Part shown: piece by piece, positions 15,817 to 20,987 of the stretch
How the letters are laid out: each line of letters starts with the position of its first letter
Position numbering within the stretch: position 1 is the first letter of the stretch
IMG/VR virus record: IMGVR_UViG_3300020395_000073
Coordinates: 1 to 28,821 of that record
Source of the DNA: a virus
Strand: one strand, 5' to 3'
Length of the DNA stretch: 28,821 nt
Notes under the pieces: model-generated
Database searches by the model: none
What the model was told of the DNA's origin: nothing
The model's input: the letters and a program-made list of their open reading frames with translations, nothing else
Translations under genes and position numbers: made by a program

Positions 15817-15835
15817 ATTATTTTAGGGTAAAAGC

Positions 15836-16024
15836 ATGAAGTTAAAACAATACATACGTCAGGCAAGAATGACACAAACGCAGTTTGCAAAACAAACTGG
15901 CTTGTCTCTGTCTTCTGTAAGCCGCATCATCAGCGGTGAGAGACAACCAAGCCTGAAGGTGATGCAAATTATCTTTAGGGCTACAGATGGAAAGGTGAGA
16001 GCAGATGACTTCTTTACAGACTGA
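15836..16024 (+). CDS. Cro/XRE-type HTH regulator
   Basis: 62 residues. An XRE-type helix-turn-helix covers residues 4-40: MTQTQFAKQTGLSLSSVSRI is helix-turn-helix, then GERQPSLKVMQIIF, the usual GxxxPS following helix. The short C terminus (ATDGKVRADDFF) contains the A-DG-x-V-x-x-x-DF pattern common in Cro-like regulators. The size is that of a Cro protein rather than a two-domain CI repressor. It faces the palindrome and the leftward operon across an 84-base gap, so it is probably the regulator of both. Start set by AGGG at seven-base spacing. Confidence 0.85.
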   Translation: MKLKQYIRQARMTQTQFAKQTGLSLSSVSRIISGERQPSLKVMQIIFRATDGKVRADDFFTD

Positions 16025-16193
16025 TTGCATGAAATGCCAAGGCAAGGGCTGGGTCTATGTGCGTAACAACTTTGACCCAACGGGCGGTGATGTAGTGCCT
16101 GATTCCTGCTGGGATTGCGACGGGACAGGTAAAGAGCCTGTAAAAGATCAAAAAACTTTGGAGTTAATTAACAATGCAGGAGCAATCAAATGA
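16005..16193 (+). CDS. DnaJ-type zinc-finger mini-protein
   Basis: 62 residues, overlapping the Cro-like gene by 20 bases. Two CxxCxGxG elements are visible: Cys8-MK-Cys11-QGKG and Cys35-WD-Cys38-DGTG. In DnaJ, repeats of this kind bind zinc through paired motifs; here just one pair is present, enough for a single zinc site. No J-domain is present, so chaperone recruitment of DnaK is not indicated. Isolated CxxCxGxG proteins are common in phage early regions and their partners are unknown. Confidence 0.75.
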   Translation: MTSLQTDCMKCQGKGWVYVRNNFDPTGGDVVPDSCWDCDGTGKEPVKDQKTLELINNAGAIK

Positions 16194-16821
16194 GAGTAAG
16201 TTTCCGATCCTTTGTCGCTACTCGCATAAAGATAACCCTATACCTGATGGCTGGAAGTTTACTTTACTACATGGTCATCATGGCTACAATGGGTATGGTG
16301 TCTTGACGAGACAAAAGGATGATTTCTATCCTACGCCACCAGAGGCCGTAGAAGCCCTCATGAGGGCTGAGAAGCTACCAAAGGATATATGGGAGTGCGC
16401 CTGTGGTGATGGGGCTATCAGCAAGCCTCTAATCGCCAACAATCATAATGTTATATCTACAGACCTAAACGATTTTGGGTATGGCAAGTCAGGTGTGGAC
16501 TTTCTCATGGAGTGTAAGCCACTTGCACCAGCCGTTGTTACGAATCCACCGTACAAGTTAGCTAATGAGTTTGTTATCAAGTGTATGGATATGAAGCTGC
16601 CATACTTTGCCATGCTGCTGCGTCTGGCTTTTTTGGAAGGCAAGCAGCGCAGGGCTGAGATATATGACAGGCAACCGCCAGCCCGTGTCCATGTTTTTAG
16701 TGAACGCCTGACCATGTGGCGTGGTGATGAAGAACAGCCGGAAGGATCAACTGGTTTTATAGCTTTCGCGTGGTATATCTGGCAACAGGGCAACACAGAT
16801 ACAAGATTGGATTGGATATGA
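16174..16821 (+). CDS. Putative N6-adenine DNA methyltransferase
   Basis: 215 residues. Visible class I methyltransferase features: DFYPTPPEAVEALM (residues 50-63), the SAM-binding motif I ECACGDGAISKPL (74-86), an acidic residue after strand 2 (STDLND, 95-100), and the catalytic motif IV TNPPYKLANEF (123-133). The (N/D)PP(Y/F) motif indicates an amino methyltransferase, usually adenine N6. The likely roles are protecting phage DNA from host restriction or marking it for packaging or regulation. No restriction partner adjoins, although an endonuclease lies 0.6 kb downstream. The start at 16174 has GGAG at ten bases; a stronger ribosome site further in serves a different frame. Target sequence unknown. 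Confidence 0.82.
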   Translation: MQEQSNESKFPILCRYSHKDNPIPDGWKFTLLHGHHGYNGYGVLTRQKDDFYPTPPEAVEALMRAEKLPKDIWECACGDGAISKPLIANNHNVISTDLNDFGYGKSGVDFLMECKPLAPAVVTNPPYKLANEFVIKCMDMKLPYFAMLLRLAFLEGKQRRAEIYDRQPPARVHVFSERLTMWRGDEEQPEGSTGFIAFAWYIWQQGNTDTRLDWI

Positions 16822-17432
16822 ATTTAGATTTATGTGTCCAGCCAGCAACGATAGGTGATCTTAAATATATAGACCATTTACAAAGGAAAAACGCTGAAGA
16901 ATTAGCATTTTACCCTAATCAAGTTTTCGAGCGTGAAGTATCTAATCATAGAGTGTTGTTAGCAAAGGTAAACAGTGAGCCAGCAGGATATATTTATCAT
17001 GGTGCGCTTGGTCAAGTATGCAAGATTCATCAAGCCTGTATAGAGTATGACCTAAGAGGTCAGCTTTATGGGGCGGCTTTAATTAGAAATTTATTTTCAT
17101 TGGCTGATGCATCTAATGTTTTATCTATTACATTGCGTTGCGGCTCAGACATTGAAGCAAATATGTTTTGGAAAGCTATGGGTTTTTATTGCGAGGCTGT
17201 GACTGCTGGCGGTGTTCGTAGAATGAGAGACATAAATTGTTGGCGGTACGATTTACAGCAACCACTGTTCGTTATCAATCAAGAGCCTAGCGACAAAAAG
17301 AAAGATGCAAGCGTGTGGCAGAAAAGGAAATCATCTGCTGACAGTTCCTTTCAAAGAGGCAAGAAGATGCGTCAATATAGAGAAAAAATTTTAGCAGAGG
17401 CGATGGCAGATGGGCAAGAAAAGCAGAGATAA
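16818..17432 (+). CDS. GNAT-family acetyltransferase with basic C-terminal tail
   Basis: 204 residues from the ATG at 16818, which overlaps the methyltransferase stop by four bases (ATGA); an upstream start at 16770 would extend deep into that gene. The GNAT fold is indicated by HRVLLAKVNSEPAGYIYHG (strands 2-4), the acetyl-CoA loop LRGQLYGAAL (residues 79-88, Q-x-x-G-x-A), and ANMFWKAMGFY (strand/helix at about 115-125). Residues about 155-204 form an added lysine- and arginine-rich tail (KKKDASVWQKRKSS, RGKKMRQYREKI) not part of the usual fold. Substrate unknown; candidates include host proteins, a toxin-like target or a modified nucleobase made with the neighbouring methyltransferase. Confidence 0.78.
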   Translation: MNLDLCVQPATIGDLKYIDHLQRKNAEELAFYPNQVFEREVSNHRVLLAKVNSEPAGYIYHGALGQVCKIHQACIEYDLRGQLYGAALIRNLFSLADASNVLSITLRCGSDIEANMFWKAMGFYCEAVTAGGVRRMRDINCWRYDLQQPLFVINQEPSDKKKDASVWQKRKSSADSSFQRGKKMRQYREKILAEAMADGQEKQR

Positions 17433-17817
17433 AGGTGCGGCATTTGAACGATGGCTATGCAATGAGATAGATCAGCATCTAGGGTTCAAGCCGAAACGCA
17501 ATCTTTCTCAATACCAGACCAAGGGACAGCCAGATATTATCATACCTGGCTTTGCCATCGAGTGTAAGGCTTATGCCAAAGGTTACACGCATAAAGCAGA
17601 CTGGTGGGTACAAGCCTGTGAACAGGCTGGGGATAATGAGCCTGTGCTTGTGTATAAGTATGACTATCAAGAGCCAAGGGCCGTCATTTCTCTTTCAGTT
17701 ATCAACATTGATTACGACTATACGGGCATAACTTGCACTCTTTCTCTGCCAGATCTTTGGTACATCATCCGTGAAAAAATATCTGAACAGGGACTTGGCG
17801 AAGGCAAAAATATATGA
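17410..17817 (+). CDS. PD-(D/E)XK endonuclease, Holliday-junction-resolvase-like
   Basis: 135 residues overlapping the acetyltransferase by 23 bases in another frame, with GAGG nine bases before the ATG. The N terminus KKSRDKGAAFERWLCNEI supplies the conserved Glu13, followed by Asp42 in GQPDIIIPG and Glu51-x-Lys53 in FAIECKAYAKG: a complete E...D-8x-E-x-K nuclease signature. The layout and size match archaeal-type Hjc or phage junction resolvases and the VRR-NUC-like group. A probable function is cutting branched DNA before packaging. It is the last gene of the plus block, followed by a pyrimidine-tailed hairpin. A restriction-type nuclease paired with the methyltransferase is less likely but possible. 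Confidence 0.8.
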   Translation: MGKKSRDKGAAFERWLCNEIDQHLGFKPKRNLSQYQTKGQPDIIIPGFAIECKAYAKGYTHKADWWVQACEQAGDNEPVLVYKYDYQEPRAVISLSVINIDYDYTGITCTLSLPDLWYIIREKISEQGLGEGKNI

Positions 17818-17835
17818 TATTTAGATTTCTCTATA

Positions 17836-17866
17836 CATTGCTGTGCGGCAGAACTGCAAGGCAATG
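17836..17866 (+). terminator. Hairpin terminator candidate after the plus-strand cluster
   Basis: CATTGC (17836-17841) pairs with GCAATG (17861-17866), with an additional inner TGC/GCA pairing. It is followed by a C5 run and then a pyrimidine tract that includes six T residues at 17884-17889. It sits 18 bases after the endonuclease stop. The T-run is not immediately adjacent, so efficiency is uncertain. Confidence 0.5.
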
Positions 17867-17901
17867 CCCCCTTTCTCTTCTTCTTTTTTATAAATAAAAA
17901 A

Positions 17902-17933
17902 AGCAATGCTCTGCATCATTGCAAAGCATTGCT
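17902..17933 (-). terminator. Strong intrinsic terminator of the leftward accessory operon
   Basis: Arms AGCAATGCT (17902-17910) and AGCATTGCT (17925-17933) are perfect complements. Inside, TGCA/TGCA pairs around a four-base TCAT loop after one C/A mismatch, giving about 13 pairs. On the minus strand the hairpin is followed directly by TTTTTTTATTTAT, a textbook intrinsic terminator, 30 bases after the last leftward gene. Confidence 0.88.
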
Positions 17934-17962
17934 ATGTGCCGTGCGGCATTGATATTTCTCTG

Positions 17963-18184
17963 CTAGTCTACGACTGCGTGTTTGATTCTTTTGTGAAGTT
18001 TTGTAGCAACCTCATCATTTACATCATAAATGTTTGCTCTGCCCTCTGGTGGAAACTTGCTTTCTCTCTCGCTTTTCCGTTTAGCCATTTTATTCTTTTG
18101 CTTAAATATAGACAAACTTCTGAGAAGAATGTTTCTCTCTTGTGAGGTAAGAATATTGAAGTTTATGGGATATGTATTCTGCAT
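17963..18184 (-). CDS. Small hypothetical protein, last gene of accessory block
   Basis: 73 residues, with AAGG nine bases before the ATG at 18184; an internal ATG at 18088 would give 41 residues. ILTSQERNILLRSLSIF near the N terminus forms an amphipathic helix, followed by a basic stretch (KMAKRKSERESKF) and an acidic helix. The C terminus, KHAVVD, nearly repeats the end of the next gene upstream (KHAVVE), and the DNA there matches at 16 of 17 bases. No family is recognised. It ends 30 bases before the operon terminator. Confidence 0.6.
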   Translation of the reverse strand: MQNTYPINFNILTSQERNILLRSLSIFKQKNKMAKRKSERESKFPPEGRANIYDVNDEVATKLHKRIKHAVVD

Positions 18185-18203
18185 TAGTTTGAGCCTTTCT
18201 CTT

Positions 18204-18395
18204 CTACTCTACAACTGCGTGTTTTTTATACAGCAGCACTAGAAGCTGCACTGGCTTGGGTATCTTTCTTTGACCATGTTCATAGTAAAACACTGCCCTC
18301 TCTGATACACCCAGTAGTTGACCAAATTGTTTAGCTGTAATTTTCAGCCTCTCTCTTTCGGCCTTAAATTCTTGTGGCGTCATTTCTTTATTCAT
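18204..18395 (-). CDS. XRE-type HTH regulator
   Basis: 63 residues with AAGGG five bases before the ATG. MTPQEFKAERERLKITAKQF, then GQLLGVSERAVFYYEHGQRK and IPKPVQLLVLLYK form an XRE-like helix-turn-helix; the AVFYYEHGQRKIP segment is the recognition helix and following loop. Such mini-repressors regulate phage or plasmid operons, and this one is encoded within the accessory block, so it may control it. It is distinct from the Cro-like protein at 15836. The last six codons are near-identical to those of the following gene. Confidence 0.78.
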   Translation of the reverse strand: MNKEMTPQEFKAERERLKITAKQFGQLLGVSERAVFYYEHGQRKIPKPVQLLVLLYKKHAVVE

Positions 18396-18483
18396 GTTAT
18401 CCCTTTCTCATAGGCCTTGATCCGCCTATGTTTGCTAGTATTGGGCGGCTAGGTAATCCAACGACTTAGCCGCCCTTTCTCTT
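18396..18483 (-). promoter_or_regulatory. Gap with two stem-loops and shared leader
   Basis: Reading leftward after the gene at 18484: a perfect 9-bp stem GGGCGGCTA/TAGCCGCCC (18443-18451 with 18467-18475, 15-base loop), then ACTAGCAAACA, a leader motif also used at 18780-18790, then a second stem CATAGGC/GCCTATG (18409-18415 with 18424-18430), then AAGGGAT and the next start codon. The first stem is followed by TTTCTCTTTT only on the plus strand, so it is not a convincing leftward terminator. Confidence 0.65.
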
Positions 18484-18771
18484 TTAACTTGCGATTTTTT
18501 CGTATTCTTTCCAAGTCATTGAACAAACTACAGCCCATTGACCACCAGCCAGATCCCAAATCATAGCTGCATGATAAGGCTGATCTAAAACTTTAAATGC
18601 GGTTAATGCCTCAAGCCTTGTTTCGTAAAACAGCATCATGGCTTGATCATCACTTAAAACATTTTTAGATTCTTTATGAATCTCAAACCGATCTTTCTGC
18701 TCTGAATAAAAGTTTTTACAGGCTGCATGAGATAGATCTAAAACATCCTGTATTGAGTATTCAATAATCAT
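18484..18771 (-). CDS. Hypothetical acidic protein of accessory block
   Basis: 95 residues, preceded by AGAAAGG in a leader sharing CTAGCAAAC with its neighbours. Mostly helical at the N terminus (YSIQDVLDLSHAACKNFY), with a central SDDQAMMLFYETRLEALTAF helix and a C-terminal aromatic part (AAMIWDLAGGQWAVVCSMTW). Two cysteines, no CxxC. No family recognised and no membrane segment. Its context among small regulator and accessory genes suggests a non-essential function. Confidence 0.62.
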   Translation of the reverse strand: MIIEYSIQDVLDLSHAACKNFYSEQKDRFEIHKESKNVLSDDQAMMLFYETRLEALTAFKVLDQPYHAAMIWDLAGGQWAVVCSMTWKEYEKIAS

Positions 18772-18892
18772 TATTAAAGCCTTTCTGTTTGCTAGTTATG
18801 CCATTGCTGGCGATTTAAACGCTGCTCAGCGTTTATCACTGCCTTGCCGGTAGGTATACACCAGACAAGGCAGTCATAAAAGCTGACGGGCT
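18772..18892 (-). promoter_or_regulatory. 121-nt gap with two perfect hairpins and leader
   Basis: Reading leftward: a 9-bp stem ACTGCCTTG/CAAGGCAGT (18838-18846 with 18866-18874, 19-base loop), then a second 9-bp stem TAAACGCTG/CAGCGTTTA with a two-base loop (18816-18835), then GCCA-GCAA-TGGC, then the CTAGCAAAC leader and ribosome site. No reading frame of note. These may stabilise mRNA ends or mark cassette boundaries; no T-run follows either stem. Confidence 0.65.
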
Positions 18893-18997
18893 TTAAATCA
18901 TCATTAAAACTGTGAAGCCCCATATTGTAAGAGCAAAGATAGCACCCACAAAAAAGTTTTCATGCTTGTTTAAAAAGTTGTTTATCTTTTTAAGCAT
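18893..18997 (-). CDS. 34-residue membrane micro-protein
   Basis: A short reading frame with ATG at 18997 and TAA ending at 18893. The ribosome site AAGGGG lies seven bases before the ATG, within the same GGGATCAA-like leader used by neighbouring genes and directly beyond the stop of the 246-residue gene. The product begins MLKKINNFLNKHENF, a positively charged segment, followed by one hydrophobic helix, FVGAIFALTIWGFTVLMMI, that reaches the C terminus. A single-pass N-in peptide of this kind could be a small membrane effector, such as a holin-like, superinfection-exclusion or toxin peptide. Function not known. Confidence 0.62.
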   Translation of the reverse strand: MLKKINNFLNKHENFFVGAIFALTIWGFTVLMMI

Positions 18998-19008
18998 TGT
19001 TGATCCCC

Positions 19009-19749
19009 TTACGCTGCAAAGTGTTTTGATCCATTGCCATGAACGACAATAGCAATGTTTTTAGCTTTTGTTTCTGATCCAGAACACAAGCCACACTTGA
19101 GGCAATTAGTTTTCTTTCCAGCCTCTTCACTTGCTGGACATAAGATTTCTTTACCCTTCACAATCTGATCAAGGCTTGTGATTGTTCTAAATGTCCTATG
19201 ACCAGACTGCCAAGCTTGCCTTGCCTCTTGTTCAGTGTCGGCAGACTGCATCATGATTGCTGGTTTAAATTCAGCAGATTTTAAGCTTTTTTGATGACTA
19301 TAGGCAGTATGACCAGCAGCGTCTGCTAGTAAAGATGACCAGATATAGCTTGGCACTGCTGCCGGATCTCCATAAGTACCAAGACGTACAAACCAACCTG
19401 ATCCCAACTCTCTGATCTGGTCATGGCCTTGTGCTGTCTCATATGATCCTACCTGTACATTTTTGAATACAATGTTAGGCCCATGCATCAAAGTGACATA
19501 GCAAGATCGATTTTTTGCGGTAGCACGATCCGGATCGTTATGTGATTCACCGCGATGGATGCAATCACCGCAGATCGAATAGTCAGATCCATTCTTGCTG
19601 TTTTCCATAGGTGATAGGCCGTTATCACACAAAATATACGTTTGCATCATTGCGCCTGTTTTTGTGTTCTTACTCTTGCCAGTTAATGCGACTACCACAA
19701 TTGGCGATCCGTCAATAAGTGATGGGCCTCTATAAATAATTTTAGACAT
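19009..19749 (-). CDS. DUF7227-like cysteine-rich protein
   Basis: 246 residues, largest gene in the accessory block; leader contains AAAGGGATCAATT before the ATG. Conserved-looking blocks are IYRGPSLIDGSPIVVVALTG (N terminus), YSICGDCIHRG (CxxC), SCYVTLMHGPNIVF, WFVRLGTYGDPAAVP, and a C-terminal cysteine cluster CPASEEAGKKTNCLKCGLC with IVVHGNGSKHFAA at the end. I recall this layout from a phage- and plasmid-borne family (DUF7227-like) of unknown function. The cysteines (CxxC plus C-x12-CxxCxxC) could bind zinc or an iron-sulfur cluster. The small membrane protein follows after 11 bases, so they are co-translated. Confidence 0.68.
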   Translation of the reverse strand: MSKIIYRGPSLIDGSPIVVVALTGKSKNTKTGAMMQTYILCDNGLSPMENSKNGSDYSICGDCIHRGESHNDPDRATAKNRSCYVTLMHGPNIVFKNVQVGSYETAQGHDQIRELGSGWFVRLGTYGDPAAVPSYIWSSLLADAAGHTAYSHQKSLKSAEFKPAIMMQSADTEQEARQAWQSGHRTFRTITSLDQIVKGKEILCPASEEAGKKTNCLKCGLCSGSETKAKNIAIVVHGNGSKHFAA

Positions 19750-19852
19750 AATTGATCCCTTTTGTCTGCTGTTGGCGGTATTGCCATTTCAATACCTTAT
19801 CAAGATATTGAAAAGGCAAGGCAGCGTGAAGCTGCCTAGCCATTTTTGTGTT
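19750..19852 (-). promoter_or_regulatory. 103-nt gap with two adjacent stem-loops and leader
   Basis: Reading leftward from the stop at 19853: a stem GGC-AGGCAGC paired with GCTGCCT-GCC around one A/A bulge (19815-19841), followed by CTTTTCAATAT; then TTTCAATA/TATTGAAA, extendable to ten pairs with one G-T (19787-19813); then GGCAATACCGCC and the ribosome leader. The first stem could be a weak leftward terminator or an mRNA-stabilising element. Confidence 0.68.
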
Positions 19853-20146
19853 TTATACTTCGTATTCTCTCCAATCATAGCCTTCTGGGTCGGCTAGGCT
19901 GTCCAAGTTAAACCACATGCCCCAATCACTGTTGACAGAATGTGATCCGTCTTCCCCTCGAATAAAGCCTAATGCGTCAGGCTTATATCCCTTGCTATGC
20001 TGCCACAAGAAAAACTTTTGATCTTTTGTGATAATGCCAGCTTTGCGGCAAAAGTCATTGAGCTTATCAATTCTGGACAACAACAGATCTTTATTTGATG
20101 TTTTTTCTATTTCAATCCAAATTCGTGATTGCTTTTTAAGTGTCAT
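19853..20146 (-). CDS. Hypothetical protein of accessory block
   Basis: 97 residues. Its leader is the first of two copies of a 25-base sequence that ends in the start codon. The N-terminal half is helical and basic (MTLKKQSRIWIEIEKTSNKD, DLLLSRIDKLNDFCRKAGI); the C-terminal half is aromatic and acidic (WQHSKGYKPDALGFIRGEDG, WGMWFNLDSLADPEGYDW). Possibly a small alpha/beta protein; no family recognised. It lies 24 bases after the preceding gene and before the 103-base structured gap. Confidence 0.6.
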   Translation of the reverse strand: MTLKKQSRIWIEIEKTSNKDLLLSRIDKLNDFCRKAGIITKDQKFFLWQHSKGYKPDALGFIRGEDGSHSVNSDWGMWFNLDSLADPEGYDWREYEV

Positions 20147-20168
20147 TGTTTTGATCCCTTCGTTTGCT
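20144..20168 (-). repeat. Shared translation leader, copy 1
   Basis: A 25-base sequence, including the start codon of the gene at 19853-20146, identical to 20624-20648. On the minus strand it reads AGCAAACGAAGGGATCAA followed by AACATG-like bases, giving ribosome site AAGGGA eight or so bases before ATG. Related, less exact copies precede the genes starting at 20898, 19749, 18997, 18771 and 18395. Confidence 0.85.
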
Positions 20169-20170
20169 GA

Positions 20171-20626
20171 TTAGTCATTAATAGTAAGATAGCCATAAGC
20201 CTCTTTTCCAGCTTGTTCATCTTCATCTTCTTCTGGATAGTAATGAGCTATATGTTCAGCTCTTATAGCGGCTATGGTCTGAGGCCATGCAGATGAATCT
20301 TTATTAGTTTGAGTCAACTGGTAACAAGCGATCAAGTGTTCACCAAATGCAGCGGCATCATGTAAGGCGTTCCCATAACTACGCAACCGATCAAACGTGC
20401 TACATTCTGCATAGCCGCCCGATGAAGTATGCATTTCCATATCTCCAGTCTTAACATTTACTTTACAGTTCAATGGGCCGCCGCTTTTCCAAAAGCCTTC
20501 GATTATATACGACCATTGAATCTCATCGATGTTTTCTGCGCCTTGATCGCCTGTTTCTGGAATTTCAGACAACCTGTTGCGTATTGATTGCGGATAGCTA
20601 TAAACCCTTTTAAATCCCCTAGACAT
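20171..20626 (-). CDS. Hypothetical protein of accessory block
   Basis: 151 residues, translated from the second copy of the shared leader. The N terminus is basic (MSRGFKRVYSYPQSIRNRLS), the middle contains WSYIIEGFWKSGGPLNCKVN and an MEMHTSSGGYAECSTFDR segment, then helices (NALHDAAAFGEHLIACYQLT) and a highly acidic EEDEDEQAGKEAY stretch before the end. Three cysteines without a clear metal motif. No recognised family and no membrane segment; probably a cytoplasmic accessory protein. Confidence 0.6.
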   Translation of the reverse strand: MSRGFKRVYSYPQSIRNRLSEIPETGDQGAENIDEIQWSYIIEGFWKSGGPLNCKVNVKTGDMEMHTSSGGYAECSTFDRLRSYGNALHDAAAFGEHLIACYQLTQTNKDSSAWPQTIAAIRAEHIAHYYPEEDEDEQAGKEAYGYLTIND

Positions 20627-20648
20627 TGTTTTGATCCCTTCGTTTGCT
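20624..20648 (-). repeat. Shared translation leader, copy 2
   Basis: Identical over 25 bases, including the start codon, to 20144-20168. It starts immediately after the stem-loop at the end of the gene at 20665-20898, showing the module order stop, hairpin, leader, start. Confidence 0.85.
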
Positions 20649-20652
20649 AATT

Positions 20653-20678
20653 GGATTGAGGCTGTTAAGCCTCAGTCC
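20653..20678. repeat. Stem-loop across a stop codon
   Basis: Left arm GGATTGAGGC (20653-20662) and right arm GCCTCAGTCC (20669-20678) pair over ten positions with one G-T/C-A position and a six-base loop. The stop codon of the gene at 20665-20898 lies inside it. It may protect or attenuate the leftward message. Confidence 0.65.
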
Positions 20679-20898
20679 ATTCCTCTATTGTCATTGTGAT
20701 TTCTTCCTCAGTGGCATTGTCTTGATATTTTAGAATTGCGCCTTTTAATGCGTACCATGCCCAACCAGAATAGTTATCTTTGCAAGGCAGCATGATTAAG
20801 GCGTTATTTGTTGAATAATCACCGCCAACCATCCATTTGCCACCGCTGTCTTTTTTGGCCTTCATCTTTGCGCCAAGGTGAAAAGCTTTGTATATCAT
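20665..20898 (-). CDS. Hypothetical protein, first gene of leftward accessory operon
   Basis: 77 residues, with AAAGGGATC ten to twelve bases before the ATG. N-terminal MIYKAFHLGAKMKAKKDSGG is basic, followed by KWMVGGDYSTNNALIMLPCK and a SGWAWYALKGAILKY strand-helix, then an acidic tail (TEEEITMTIEEWTEA). It is the gene nearest the promoter at 20988-21016, so it should be the most highly expressed of the block. No family recognised; small size and charge segregation fit an early phage host-takeover or inhibitor protein, which is only a guess. Confidence 0.6.
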   Translation of the reverse strand: MIYKAFHLGAKMKAKKDSGGKWMVGGDYSTNNALIMLPCKDNYSGWAWYALKGAILKYQDNATEEEITMTIEEWTEA

Positions 20899-20987
20899 CT
20901 TTTTTGATCCCTTTGATTCGGCGGCATTTTTCGCAGTTTTCCGCCAGTTTTGCTAGTTTGGCCCGTTTTTTGGCCGGTTTTTTTCAG

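Larger units (their letters stand above)
15752..15835. promoter_or_regulatory. Divergent control region with operator-like repeats
   Basis: 84 bases separate the divergent exonuclease and Cro-like genes. It contains a 7-bp inverted repeat (TATTGAC, five-base spacer CAGTT, GTCAATA; 15798-15816) and a perfect tandem duplication of TAGTGTAAGA (15768-15777 and 15778-15787). On the minus strand TTGACA at 15814-15809 is a perfect -35 hexamer lying inside the palindrome, but I see no good -10 at standard spacing. AGGG seven bases before 15836 is the ribosome site of the Cro-like gene. Likely bound by the adjacent HTH protein. Confidence 0.65.

Noticed and set aside
15752-15835. Standard sigma70 promoter for the exonuclease operon
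   Set aside because: A perfect TTGACA is present on the minus strand, but the hexamers at 16-18 bases do not resemble TATAAT, so only an operator/control region was annotated.
17906-18145. 79-codon plus-strand frame antisense to the last accessory gene
   Set aside because: It starts inside the terminator hairpin, reads through the complement of a better-supported gene and has no ribosome site.
18396-20900. CRISPR-like array from repeated leader sequences
   Set aside because: Repeats are at gene starts with genes between them and variable spacing; no regular spacers and no cas genes.
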